Assembly (NCBI GenBank): GCA_900546325.1 | Contig: URCR01000006.1 | Span: 1-64,000 of the forward strand | Origin: an uncultured Lachnospiraceae bacterium | GTDB lineage: Bacteria; Bacillota; Clostridia; Lachnospirales; Lachnospiraceae | Length of the DNA stretch: 64,000 bases | Reading direction: 5' to 3' | In this document: positions 40,873 to 49,587 of the stretch, one piece after another | Layout of the letters: the number at the start of each line of letters is the position of its first letter | Position numbering within the stretch: the stretch's first letter is position 1 | Translations under genes and position numbers: made by a program | The notes under the pieces: model-generated | Told to the model about the DNA's origin: nothing | Seen by the model: only the letters and a program-made list of their open reading frames with translations | Databases searched by the model: none

Positions 40873-41827
40873 TCTTTTCTAACTCCTTTTCTATGTAAAC
40901 GGAATATCCGCACAGATTTTTCACATGCCATTCGTAAAAAGACTTTTCAAATGCTGTGACGGTCTCCATCAAATTCATAATCACGCCTCCATGTGTCACG
41001 ACAGCCGCAGATCTTCTTTTCTGCTCTTGACAGACAAAAAGCAGCTTCTCCCAGCCCAAAAGACACCGGCTGCGAAACGCTTCCCTGCTTTCCCCGCCGG
41101 GAAAAGGAAGTGTTGCATTGCTGTCGATCCACCTCTGATAAGCTTCTGTCCCCGACAGTTCTTCTGCATTTTTCCCTTCAAAGATCCCAAAGTTACACTC
41201 CCTCAGTTCTTCTACGATATAAAACTCCTGCCCCGGATATAAAATTTCCGCTGTCTCCACACAGCGCTTCATCGGGCTGACAAACACGATCTCCGGCGCC
41301 TCGTACCTGCACTTTTCGGCCAGTTTTCTTCCTTGTTCACAGAGCGGTTCATCGGTGATCCCGATATACCTGTGTTCCCGATTGCCCTCGGTCATTCCGT
41401 GGCGGATCAAATCAATCCGCAGACAGTTTCCCTTCTGTTCTAAATTTTTTAGTACAACCGGAATTCCGCAGACAACCCGAGTGACCTCCTCGGCATGTTC
41501 TGCCAGTTCTGTGCAGATTCTTCCGGTCAGTTCCCGCCAGCTGCGGTCAAACGGATCCATCGGCACGATTCCATAGCCGAGTTCATTTGTCACAAGAACA
41601 ATCTGCGGATTTTCCCGCAGCAGCTTTGGAATCAGCTGTTCTCTAACATACTGCTCCTTTCCTTCTTTCAGCAATCTGCGCAGGTATAGATGGAAATCTG
41701 CCATTCCTTCACAGGAAAAAATTTCTTCCTCGGGGCAATCCGCCCCGTTTGCCCACTGCTTAACCGAATCATGTTCTTCCGCATAGGCACGCTTTCCCTG
41801 ATAAGCTCCTCCGATCACCAATTTCAT
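40811..41827 (-). CDS. CobU-like domain fused to CobC-type histidine phosphatase
   Basis: The 338-residue protein is a two-domain fusion. Residues 1-125 resemble CobU in length and strand order (KLVIGGAYQGKRAYAE, VLVTNELGYGIVPMDPFDRS, VVCGIPVVLK), but the P-loop reads GGAYQGKR in place of the usual GGxxSGKS. The RIxRHRxxR segment with the nucleotidyl-accepting His is missing. Residues 134-338 form a histidine phosphatase with IDLIRHGMTEGN (catalytic His 143), FEGKNAEEL and VVTHGGVIM, fitting CobC, alpha-ribazole or adenosylcobalamin 5'-phosphate phosphatase. An intact stand-alone CobU lies two genes upstream, so the fused domain may be a non-catalytic or altered relative. It overlaps cbiB by 62 nt. 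GGAGGAGAAG is its ribosome binding site. Confidence 0.88.
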   Translation of the reverse strand: MKLVIGGAYQGKRAYAEEHDSVKQWANGADCPEEEIFSCEGMADFHLYLRRLLKEGKEQYVREQLIPKLLRENPQIVLVTNELGYGIVPMDPFDRSWRELTGRICTELAEHAEEVTRVVCGIPVVLKNLEQKGNCLRIDLIRHGMTEGNREHRYIGITDEPLCEQGRKLAEKCRYEAPEIVFVSPMKRCVETAEILYPGQEFYIVEELRECNFGIFEGKNAEELSGTEAYQRWIDSNATLPFPGGESREAFRSRCLLGWEKLLFVCQEQKRRSAAVVTHGGVIMNLMETVTAFEKSFYEWHVKNLCGYSVYIEKELEKNGKLDLACGTDRISYGSLHW

Positions 41828-41858
41828 CTGCTTCTCCTCCTTTTATCTCTTCCATGAT

Positions 41859-42650
41859 TTACCGGAAGATCCCGCCGCCGATCACTGCCGACAGCAGAAT
41901 CCCCAGTTCACAGACCTGTAAAAACCATCCCGCCAGGTCCCCGGTGATTCCGCCGAAGTTTTTGACAGACATTTTATAATAGTAGAAAAAGATCCCACCG
42001 GCTGTCACAACAGCTAAAAGCCCCGGAAGTTTTCCGGTCAGAATCATCAGCGCTGCCAGCAGCACCAGATAGACCGTCATTGTATTTCGTACGATTTTCT
42101 TTTTTGCACGGTCAGCGAACATTGCCGCAAGCCCGCTCCCTTTCGCCATCGGAAACGTGACGATCGAGAGTCCGCTTAAGCTTCTTGACATCAGAAAGCC
42201 AAGTCCGATCACCGGGATGAGCTCCGTCTGCAGACTCGTCATTGCACCCCCGGTCAAAATCAGATAGATGGCACATGAGAGGATCGCAAACGCACCTGCA
42301 TGAGAATCTTTCAAAATTTCCAACCGCCTCTCTTTTTCCTGCCACGAGCTGAGTGCATCACAGGTATCCAGAAACCCATCCATATGAATCCCTCCGGTCA
42401 CAAAGATCGGAAGCACAGTCAAAATCGCCGCGTAAAACAGCTCATGATAGTAGATTCCACAGCTTGCCAGCCACTCTTTGGCATACCACGCTCCCGCAAA
42501 GAGAAGTCCGATCACTGCCCCGATCCATGGGAAGAAGCACATGACATACCGCATGTTTTCCTCGGTCCAGTCACTTTGCGGAATCGGAATCTTTGAGTAC
42601 ATCGAACATGCGATTTTAAAACTCTCATACAGCCTTTTTACCTTCTCCAT
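41859..42650 (-). CDS. cobS: Adenosylcobinamide-GDP ribazoletransferase (cobalamin synthase)
   Basis: The 263-residue membrane enzyme joins adenosylcobinamide-GDP to alpha-ribazole (phosphate). It has about six to seven hydrophobic helices. SMYSKIPIPQSDW near the N-terminus, VTGGIHMDGFLDTCDALSSW (near 85) with its acidic residues, and GITGDLAGWFLQVCELG near the end are family signatures. It overlaps cobU by 13 nt, a sign of translational coupling, and cobU supplies its GDP-activated substrate. Confidence 0.95.
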   Translation of the reverse strand: MEKVKRLYESFKIACSMYSKIPIPQSDWTEENMRYVMCFFPWIGAVIGLLFAGAWYAKEWLASCGIYYHELFYAAILTVLPIFVTGGIHMDGFLDTCDALSSWQEKERRLEILKDSHAGAFAILSCAIYLILTGGAMTSLQTELIPVIGLGFLMSRSLSGLSIVTFPMAKGSGLAAMFADRAKKKIVRNTMTVYLVLLAALMILTGKLPGLLAVVTAGGIFFYYYKMSVKNFGGITGDLAGWFLQVCELGILLSAVIGGGIFR

Positions 42651-43243
42651 CTTTCCTGCATCCCTTCTTCCTTCTTTGCTTTCAGTTTCAACGGAATCCC
42701 ATAGACAACCTCTGTGACCTCGTCCGCCTCCGCCGCCAGTACCCGGTTGATCTTCGCCAACTGTTTCTGATACTGTATCGTGTCCGGATCATAGACGATT
42801 CCATCGGAAAACACTTCATTTGTCACAAGGACCAGATGCGCTGTCTGCTTTTGGAGCATATGGATTCCCTGCAGGATTTCTTCTGCTGCCCGCTCCTTTG
42901 CCCCGTCCTCGGAATACATTTCATTTGCCAGAAGATTGGACATACATTCCAGAAGCACTACACACTCCTGTGGTTTTTCTGCATCTTCCCGCTGACCGTC
43001 TGCGTATGTTCCATCCACGCCCTCCGACGGCAGCCGTACTGCTTTCAGGTTTGTATAACATTCAATTGTCTCGAACTGTTTCTCTGCCCGCATTGCCCGG
43101 TGTCTTGCGATTTTTTGCTTAGATTCTTCCCCGAAAGGATACATCGTTGCAATGTAGTACCGCGTTTCTCCAAGCTTCATTGCCAGCGTTTCCGCAAAAA
43201 CCGACTTTCCGCTTCCGCTTCCTCCGGTCACAATCTGAAACAT
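42638..43243 (-). CDS. cobU: Adenosylcobinamide kinase/guanylyltransferase
   Basis: The 201-residue enzyme phosphorylates adenosylcobinamide and transfers GMP from GTP. The P-loop GGSGSGKSVFAE (residues 7-18) is intact. KIARHRAMRAEKQFETIE (near residues 44-61) carries the His that accepts GMP. LVTNEVFSDGIVYDPDT, QLAKINRVLAAEADEVTEVVYGIPL complete the family pattern. A 16-residue insert after residue 72 (EGVDGTYADGQREDAEKPQE region) looks like a variable surface loop. It lies directly after cobT and overlaps cobS. Confidence 0.95.
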   Translation of the reverse strand: MFQIVTGGSGSGKSVFAETLAMKLGETRYYIATMYPFGEESKQKIARHRAMRAEKQFETIECYTNLKAVRLPSEGVDGTYADGQREDAEKPQECVVLLECMSNLLANEMYSEDGAKERAAEEILQGIHMLQKQTAHLVLVTNEVFSDGIVYDPDTIQYQKQLAKINRVLAAEADEVTEVVYGIPLKLKAKKEEGMQERWRR

Positions 43244-44323
43244 CTACTTCAACTCCTTATAACTCTCAATCGAAATCTCACCGAACGTGCTCATCTTTTT
43301 GTAAACGTCCTCCGCCATCTGAAGCAGCGGAAAAATTGCCACCGCTCCGGTCCCTTCTCCAAGACACATGTCACAGGTGAGAAGCGGCTTCTTCTCCAGC
43401 GCTTCCAGTATCATCTGCATCGCCGGCTCTTTTGACAAATGAGAGGCGATCATATACGCCTTAGCTTCCGGGCAGATTGTCACCGCCAGAAGGGCTGCCG
43501 CCGCCGAGATAAATCCGTCGATGATCACCGGGATTTTCTTTGCCGCTCCTCCCAGAAAAACACCTGCCATCCCTCCGAGATCAAATCCGCCTACCTTTGC
43601 AAGCACATCGATCCCGTCTGACCGGTCTGGTTCGTGCAGTTTCACTGCTCTTTTGATGACTTCCTGCTTTCGTTTCAGCGCCTCACTTGTCAGTCCCGCT
43701 CCTCTGCCTGTCATCTCTTCTGCCGGCTTCTCTAACAGTACCGCTGCCACCGCGCTGCTTGTCGTCGTATTTCCGATTCCCATCTCCCCGGTGGCGATAA
43801 TCTCATATCCTTCCTCTGCAAGTTCCTCCGCAATGCGGATTCCGGTTTCCACTGCACAGACCGCCTGCGCTCTTGTCATCGCCCACTCCTGCGCCATATT
43901 TTTCGTGCCGTATGCGATCTTTTCATTTCGCAGCTTCGTATCTCTTGCGATTCCGATATCCACCGGAAACAAATCTGCTCCTGCAGCCCTGCACATGATC
44001 GCCGCGCTCGTGTCACCGCTTAAGAAGTTTTCCGCCACAATTGCAGTCACCTCCTGCCCGGTCTGGGAAATTCCTTCCGCCACGACACCGTTGTCGGCGC
44101 ACATGACAACAAGCGCCTTCTTCCCAAAATGCACTTCATCGCTCCCGGTCATTCCCGCTGTCTGAATCAGTACTTCCTCCAGTCTTCCAAGGCTGTGAAG
44201 GGGCTTTGCAATACTGTCCCACCGCCGCTGACAACGCTCCATTGCCTCCGTATCCGGCGGACTTATTTTTTTAATTGTTTCCTCCAGAAGTTTTCCTTCT
44301 GTCTGTGGCTGCTGTCCTAACAT
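43244..44323 (-). CDS. cobT: Nicotinate-nucleotide--dimethylbenzimidazole phosphoribosyltransferase
   Basis: The 359-residue enzyme makes alpha-ribazole 5'-phosphate from a benzimidazole-type base and nicotinate mononucleotide. PLHSLGRLEEVL (near 40), VVMCADNGVVAEGISQ (near 71), GEMGIGNTTTSSAV (near 176) and GGFDLGGMAGVFLGGA (near 251) are the family signatures, and a Glu in CLGEGTGA (near 320) fits the catalytic base. Its stop is directly adjacent to the cobU start. No lower-ligand base synthesis gene is seen in the window, so the base is made elsewhere or scavenged. Confidence 0.96.
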   Translation of the reverse strand: MLGQQPQTEGKLLEETIKKISPPDTEAMERCQRRWDSIAKPLHSLGRLEEVLIQTAGMTGSDEVHFGKKALVVMCADNGVVAEGISQTGQEVTAIVAENFLSGDTSAAIMCRAAGADLFPVDIGIARDTKLRNEKIAYGTKNMAQEWAMTRAQAVCAVETGIRIAEELAEEGYEIIATGEMGIGNTTTSSAVAAVLLEKPAEEMTGRGAGLTSEALKRKQEVIKRAVKLHEPDRSDGIDVLAKVGGFDLGGMAGVFLGGAAKKIPVIIDGFISAAAALLAVTICPEAKAYMIASHLSKEPAMQMILEALEKKPLLTCDMCLGEGTGAVAIFPLLQMAEDVYKKMSTFGEISIESYKELK

Positions 44324-44326
44324 TTC

Positions 44327-45721
44327 TTACCTCTTTCCTTCCCTGCATTTTTTTACAAAAAGTTCTGCAATCTGTGGATTCCCGCCATAGTGAATGTGCG
44401 GATAACCTGCCAGCATCCGCTCTCCTGCGTGCATACATCTCCAGGAGCGCTCACTGAGAGGTTTCTCTGCGAGAAAGTCTTTTCCACAGTTTGCAGAGTC
44501 AAAATAGTGAAATTCATGCGCGGTGACCGGATCCGTCTTTTCTCCGAATACAGTTCCTTCCGTCAGCGTCACATATCCGAACCGCGAAAGTTTCCCGGTA
44601 TAAAATGTATTTCCCGGAAAGACACCCGCCATCGGATACTCCTTTCCTTCCATATCTTTGAGCACCTCATGCAGATACATAAAGCCTCCGCATTCTGCAA
44701 TGCAGCAGACTCCCTGCCTGATCGCATCCCGGACTGCCGTCCGCATCGATACATTTTCGCTGAGTCTCTCCGCAAAAAGTTCCGGATATCCTCCATAGAA
44801 CACAAGTCCTTCAAGCTTTGGCGGCAGTTCTGTATCATGAAGCGGCGAGAAAAAGCAAAGTTCTGCCCCTGCCTGACTCAGTGCTTCTAGATTTTCCTCA
44901 TAGATAAAGCAAAATGCCTCATCTCTTGCCACCCCGATGCGGACCTGCTCTTCTGGCACGATGCTTTTTTCTCTTTTTTCCTGATCTTCTTTTCCGGTAA
45001 AATGTGCTTTCTTCTCTGCCTCTTTGACATACTCCGCCTGCTCTGCCAGTGTTAACAGTCCATCCAGATCGACAGTTTTTTCAATCTGTTCACCAAGCAG
45101 ACGGATCTGCTCTTTCAGCTCTTTGATCTCTTCCGGAAGTTTCAGACCCAGGTGCCGGCTTTCCAGTTTGCATTCCTTCAGTTCCGGCACATATCCGTAC
45201 ACCTGAATTCCGAGCTGCCCCTCCACCATCTGCCGAAGCCTCGGATACAGCATTGGGGATACTCGGTTAAAAATCACACCTTGTATCTGACTGTCTTTTT
45301 GATAGGTAAGGAACCCCTGAATCAACGCTGCCGCCGACACACTCATTCCTTTCCCATCCACGATCAGCACCGCCGGTGTCTTCGTCCACTTTGCCACTTC
45401 AAACGCACTTGCCCGCGTGGAAATCCCTGCAAGTCCGTCATAATACCCCATAACGCCTTCCAGCACCGCAATCTCACAGTCCACGGAGGCAAGTTGGTGA
45501 CAGATCTGCTCCCGGTTTAAAAAGAAGCTGTCCAGATTCCGGCTTTTCGTTCCGATGATCTTTGTGTGAAACATCGGATCGATATAATCCGGACCACATT
45601 TAAAGGAAGCCACAGCTTTTCCACGTGCCTGCAATGCCTGTAAAATCCCACAGGTGATCAGCGTTTTTCCGCTCCCGCTCGCAGGCGCTCCGAGCAGAAA
45701 GCGCGGTATTTTTTTTTTCAT
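44327..45721 (-). CDS. cbiA: Cobyrinate a,c-diamide synthase
   Basis: The 464-residue glutamine amidotransferase amidates carboxylates a and c. The N-terminal ATP-binding domain has LGAPASGSGKTLITCGILQ (near residue 9) and FKCGPDYIDPMFH (near 39). The C-terminal glutaminase domain has its Cys in CCIAECGGFMYL (near 341) and a His in TAHEFHYFDS (near 410). A charged linker rich in Glu and Lys spans about residues 225-250. The gene starts directly at the stop of the CbiJ:E:T gene and is followed by cobT. Confidence 0.96.
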   Translation of the reverse strand: MKKKIPRFLLGAPASGSGKTLITCGILQALQARGKAVASFKCGPDYIDPMFHTKIIGTKSRNLDSFFLNREQICHQLASVDCEIAVLEGVMGYYDGLAGISTRASAFEVAKWTKTPAVLIVDGKGMSVSAAALIQGFLTYQKDSQIQGVIFNRVSPMLYPRLRQMVEGQLGIQVYGYVPELKECKLESRHLGLKLPEEIKELKEQIRLLGEQIEKTVDLDGLLTLAEQAEYVKEAEKKAHFTGKEDQEKREKSIVPEEQVRIGVARDEAFCFIYEENLEALSQAGAELCFFSPLHDTELPPKLEGLVFYGGYPELFAERLSENVSMRTAVRDAIRQGVCCIAECGGFMYLHEVLKDMEGKEYPMAGVFPGNTFYTGKLSRFGYVTLTEGTVFGEKTDPVTAHEFHYFDSANCGKDFLAEKPLSERSWRCMHAGERMLAGYPHIHYGGNPQIAELFVKKCREGKR

Positions 45722-47761
45722 TTACCCTTCCTGCCTTTCTCCTCCAAACGAAATGACATAAACCGGGTTTTGTCCGGTCATCATATGATATCTTCCGACT
45801 TCCCGTGCACGCGCTGTCTGGACAGAGACAATCTCCGCACCGGAAATCTCCTGCTCTTTTAGATAAGCGAGCGTCTCTGTGACTGTCTCTAATGTAATCG
45901 CATTGATCACAACCCGGACCGCCTGATTTTTTTTGCGGACGATCTCCAGGATTTCTTTGAGATTTCCTGAAGAACCTCCGAGAAATACATGTGTCGGAAC
46001 CGGCAGATTTTCCAGTGCCTCCGGCGCTTTTCCGTGGACAATCTTCAAATGATCTGCCGCAAATATCGTCCGGTTTTTTTCCAGAAGTGCCACTGCCTCC
46101 TCATTTTTCTCCACAGCATAAACGACACCGTCAGGAGCCTGCAATGCCATTTCCACCGCCACCGATCCGGTTCCTGCACCTACATCATAGATCACGGCAT
46201 CCTTCCAGATCCCCAGCTTGGAAATGGAAATGCTTCTGACCTCCTCCTTCGTCATCGGAACCTTTCCTCTGCAAAACCGCTCATCCGGAATCCCGCAGGC
46301 AAACGCGCGCCGCTCTGCCTTCCTGTTCCAGATCAGAAAGACTGCCAGCGAATCTGTCTCTCTTTCACAGAATTCCCTCACATTCCCCCGCAAAATCCGC
46401 TCATCCGGGTAGGAGAGCCTTTCTCCAACCGCGATCTCACAATCTCCAAAACCATATGCCGTCAACTTCTTACAAAGTTCTGCAATCTGATTTTTCCCGC
46501 CTGCCAGCGCAAAAACTACAGGATGTTCCCGGACACCGGAAATCAGCCCTTCCTCTCTTCCATGGACGCTGACTGTCTTCACCTTCTCCCACGGAACATG
46601 CAGTTTCGCACAGAAATAGACAAGAGAAGAAATCCCCGGAATCACACGGACTTCCAGTTTCTCCTCCTGTTCTTTTACATGGGCAAGGAGATCCTTTGCC
46701 CCGCTGAAAAAGCCGACATCTCCGGAAAACACAACTGTAACCTTCTCGTACTGCGGGTGCGTTTCGATATATTTCAGGATTTCCTCCCCACGGTAGGCAC
46801 AGAAGACCTGCTGCCCTTCTTGTCTGACTGCCTCTGTCATCCGCTTTGCGCCGATCAGAAGATCTGCCTCCCTGCATGCACGCTTCGCCTCCCCGGTCAT
46901 CGTCTCAGCAGATCCCAGCCCGATTCCCACAAGGGATACCAGCCGTCTTCTGCCATTCTCCGCCTGGTCATTCTTTTCCTTCGTTCTTCTGTCTGTCTCC
47001 TCTTGAAACCGTTTGTCCAGTACTTCTTTACACTGCTCCAAAGAAATCCCGGTTTCCTTCTCCGGTCTTCCAATAATCACAAGCGGAATCCCAAGTCGTT
47101 CTGCTGCCTCTTCCTTCTCCCGAAAGCCGCCAGCCGTTCCCGACTCTTTTGTCACAACATACGCTGCATTGCACTGCGCAAACATTGCCTCATTCAGCTC
47201 TTCTGAAAACGGCCCCTGCATGCAGATCAAATGTGTTCCGCGGATGCCAAGCTCGGTACATGCATTTACAATCTCCGGCGCCGGCAGGACTCTCGCATAG
47301 AGCCGCTCTTCATAGGCAGGAATCTTCGTAAATTCTCTAAGCTCCTTACTTCCGGTCGTCAGAAAAATATTTCCGGCTGTCCCGCTCAGATACTGTGCCG
47401 CCTCCGCAGTGGAAGCTACATAAATTTTCTTTCCCTGATTCTTACTTTCTTCGGATTTTCTGACAACCCGGATATATGTTCTCCCCCTTTCCTCACATGC
47501 GGTTCTGATATTCTTTGTCACTTCCACCGCATAAGGATGCGTGGCATCGATGACCACTTCCGGCGCTTTCTCCTCAAAAAGCTTCTTCATATCATCCTGA
47601 TCCAGCCTTCCCCGGTGTACTTCCAGCTGCGCATAGTCTTCCAGAACAGATTCTCCGTATTCTGTCGCCACACAGATCATGGCAGGAATCTGCCTTTCCT
47701 CCAGAAATGCCGCCAGTTTTCTGCCCTCCGTTGTGCCGGCAAATACCATCACCCTACACAT
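45722..47761 (-). CDS. CbiJ:CbiE:CbiT triple fusion (precorrin-6 reductase and C5/C15 methyltransferase, C12-decarboxylating)
   Basis: This 679-residue protein joins three consecutive pathway enzymes. Residues 1-255 are CbiJ/CobK precorrin-6A reductase (VMVFAGTTEGRKLAAFL; IDATHPYAVEVTKNI; LLTTGSKEL-like LTTGSKELREF). After a charged linker (about 255-272), residues 273-480 are CbiE, a C5 methyltransferase of the tetrapyrrole methylase fold (LVSLVGIGLGSAETMTGEAK; VFSGDVGFFSGA; IPGISSL). Residues 495-679 are CbiT, the Rossmann-type C15 methyltransferase/decarboxylase (YDVGAGTGSVAVEMAL; VFLGGSSGNLKEIL). CbiE:CbiT fusions (CobL) are common, while adding CbiJ at the N-terminus is less so. It overlaps cbiH by 8 nt. 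Confidence 0.94.
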   Translation of the reverse strand: MCRVMVFAGTTEGRKLAAFLEERQIPAMICVATEYGESVLEDYAQLEVHRGRLDQDDMKKLFEEKAPEVVIDATHPYAVEVTKNIRTACEERGRTYIRVVRKSEESKNQGKKIYVASTAEAAQYLSGTAGNIFLTTGSKELREFTKIPAYEERLYARVLPAPEIVNACTELGIRGTHLICMQGPFSEELNEAMFAQCNAAYVVTKESGTAGGFREKEEAAERLGIPLVIIGRPEKETGISLEQCKEVLDKRFQEETDRRTKEKNDQAENGRRRLVSLVGIGLGSAETMTGEAKRACREADLLIGAKRMTEAVRQEGQQVFCAYRGEEILKYIETHPQYEKVTVVFSGDVGFFSGAKDLLAHVKEQEEKLEVRVIPGISSLVYFCAKLHVPWEKVKTVSVHGREEGLISGVREHPVVFALAGGKNQIAELCKKLTAYGFGDCEIAVGERLSYPDERILRGNVREFCERETDSLAVFLIWNRKAERRAFACGIPDERFCRGKVPMTKEEVRSISISKLGIWKDAVIYDVGAGTGSVAVEMALQAPDGVVYAVEKNEEAVALLEKNRTIFAADHLKIVHGKAPEALENLPVPTHVFLGGSSGNLKEILEIVRKKNQAVRVVINAITLETVTETLAYLKEQEISGAEIVSVQTARAREVGRYHMMTGQNPVYVISFGGERQEG

Positions 47762-48485
47762 TTCGGTACCCCCTCGGTGTCACCATCATCTCTTCCAGTG
47801 ACATGGTCTGTGAATTGCCGACAAATACTGTTGTAAACATATCAACCTGCTCTTCTCTCAGCTGTGCCAGCGTCATGACCTTCTTCTGCTCCCCCGCTCT
47901 TCCGATATTGACCACTGTCCCGCAGACAATGTCAGGGCTCTGATATTCCATCAGGATCTCACATGCCCGCCGCAGATAATCTTTGCGCTTTCTGCTCGAA
48001 GGGTTGTAAAGACAGATGACAAAATCTGCCTCCGCCGCAGCCCGCAGCCGTCTTTCGATCTTCTCCCACGGAGTCAGAAGATCACTGAGACTGATCAGAC
48101 AGAAATCATGCATCAGCGGCGCTCCAAGTACCGCCGCCCCTGCGGTGGCTGCCGTCACTCCCGGGATCACTTCCAGCTCTACCTCAGGATAACGCACACC
48201 AATCTCATAGAGCAGTCCCGACATGCCGTATACCCCCGCATCTCCGCTGCAGATCATTGCGACGGTCTTTCCTTCCATCGCCGTCTCAAATGCCATTTCA
48301 CACCGCCTGACTTCCTGCCGCATCGGTGTTGTGAGAAATTCTTTCTCTCCGAAATGTTCCCGGATCAGATCTATGTACACCGTGTAGCCGACAATGACAT
48401 CACATGCCTTCAACGCCTCCGCCGCCCGGATCGTCATCTGTTCATAGTCCCCCGGTCCAATTCCAACAATATATATTTTATGCAA
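47754..48485 (-). CDS. cbiH: Cobalt-precorrin-3 C17-methyltransferase
   Basis: The 243-residue SAM-dependent methylase contracts the ring with methylation at C17. It begins IYIVGIGPGDYEQMTIRAAE (residue 4 on), the tetrapyrrole methylase P-loop-like start, followed by DVIVGYTVYIDLI, typical of CbiH. SGDAGVYGMSGLLYE, VIPGVTAATAGAAVLGAPL and CLYNPSSRKRKDYL complete the pattern. It overlaps cbiG by 8 nt upstream and the fusion gene by 8 nt downstream. CbiG follows it in the pathway. Confidence 0.95.
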   Translation of the reverse strand: MHKIYIVGIGPGDYEQMTIRAAEALKACDVIVGYTVYIDLIREHFGEKEFLTTPMRQEVRRCEMAFETAMEGKTVAMICSGDAGVYGMSGLLYEIGVRYPEVELEVIPGVTAATAGAAVLGAPLMHDFCLISLSDLLTPWEKIERRLRAAAEADFVICLYNPSSRKRKDYLRRACEILMEYQSPDIVCGTVVNIGRAGEQKKVMTLAQLREEQVDMFTTVFVGNSQTMSLEEMMVTPRGYRNV

Positions 48486-49581
48486 AATGAATCCTCCATT
48501 CTTTCACAGCCAGCGCCGCTGTTACGCCATCTGCCGCTGTCTTTCTCTGTATCAGTTTCCCGCCGTTACTTGCAAGAAGCGCACTTCTCTCGCACACGTT
48601 GTCCACTCCCGTTGTCTCTTTTACAAATACAGAGGAAGTAAAACTTCCCTCCACATCGTTTAACAGTTCTGCCGGATATGTGTCAAACGGAATCCCTGAT
48701 TCCCTGCACCATTTCAAAATGCCCTGCTCGTGCGCTTTTAAGTCAATGCTCGCCGCGCGGCTGATTGCCTCTTTGCAGATGTCAGCCTCCTTGCACACCG
48801 CATGCACACAATGATGGATCTTTTCCTTGTCCGTTCCTCTCCGGCAGCCGATCCCCACAGTCACTGCCTTTGGGATCAGCGATAACACTCCCGCTTCGCT
48901 GCACCTTTTGATTCCGATATAGATCCCCGGGCGTGCTGTCTCCTCTGCAAAATCCTCGCAGCAGTAAAGCCCTTCCGGAAGAATCTCCGGCAATCCTTTC
49001 TCACAGCATACCGGGATCTTCTTTCCCGCAAGCAGCGCTGCGGAGATTTCCTTTGCCAGCTTCAGATCAGAAATCTCCAACCCGTTTTCTTTTGCAAACA
49101 GGTCGACTGCAAACCGTTTCTTTCTGTCTGTCGCCGTCGTAATGACCGGAACTGCACCCACTGCATCCGCGATCCAGAGTGCCAACGCATTGGCGCCTCC
49201 CAGATGTCCTGCAAGAATCGGAATGCAAAACATGCCCGCTTCATCCAGCACGATCACCGCCGGGTCTTTCGCTTTGCTCTCGATAAACGGCGCAATACTC
49301 CTCACTGCAATCCCGACAGCGCCGACAAACACAATCCCGTCCATCTGCCGCATCCACACCTGGACCTGTTCTTTTAGTTCTCCCAAAATGACAGCTGCCC
49401 GCATCGTTTCCGGTACCTCTTTTTCCGTAACATACCGGCTCTTCACATAGCGTGAGACTTCGTATGTTGTATTTTTTGCCAGTGTTTCTATTTCTCTTGC
49501 AAGCCGGGTGCCGGCCTCGGTAAAGCTGACGATCGCCAGCCGTTTCTTTTTGATTTCCACCTTTTTCTGCTGCTCTGTCAC
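48478..49581 (-). CDS. cbiG: Cobalt-precorrin-5A hydrolase
   Basis: The 367-residue protein opens the delta-lactone and releases acetaldehyde from cobalt-precorrin-5A. The three CbiG regions are visible: an N-terminal part with VGAVGIAVRSIAPFIESKAK near 105 and VIVLDEAGMFCIPILAGHLGGANALA near 128, a middle region, and a C-terminal domain with VTVGIGCRRGTDKEKI near 239 and AGVDNVCERSALLAS near 335. The first 20 residues are Lys-rich. It is 6 nt downstream of cbiF. Confidence 0.95.
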   Translation of the reverse strand: MTEQQKKVEIKKKRLAIVSFTEAGTRLAREIETLAKNTTYEVSRYVKSRYVTEKEVPETMRAAVILGELKEQVQVWMRQMDGIVFVGAVGIAVRSIAPFIESKAKDPAVIVLDEAGMFCIPILAGHLGGANALALWIADAVGAVPVITTATDRKKRFAVDLFAKENGLEISDLKLAKEISAALLAGKKIPVCCEKGLPEILPEGLYCCEDFAEETARPGIYIGIKRCSEAGVLSLIPKAVTVGIGCRRGTDKEKIHHCVHAVCKEADICKEAISRAASIDLKAHEQGILKWCRESGIPFDTYPAELLNDVEGSFTSSVFVKETTGVDNVCERSALLASNGGKLIQRKTAADGVTAALAVKEWRIHFA

Positions 49582-49587
49582 TGCTTC

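Noticed and set aside
45989..47206. Open frame of 405 codons on the plus strand
   Set aside because: It is antisense to the CbiJ:E:T fusion, which has strong domain motifs on the other strand; no promoter or ribosome binding site supports it.
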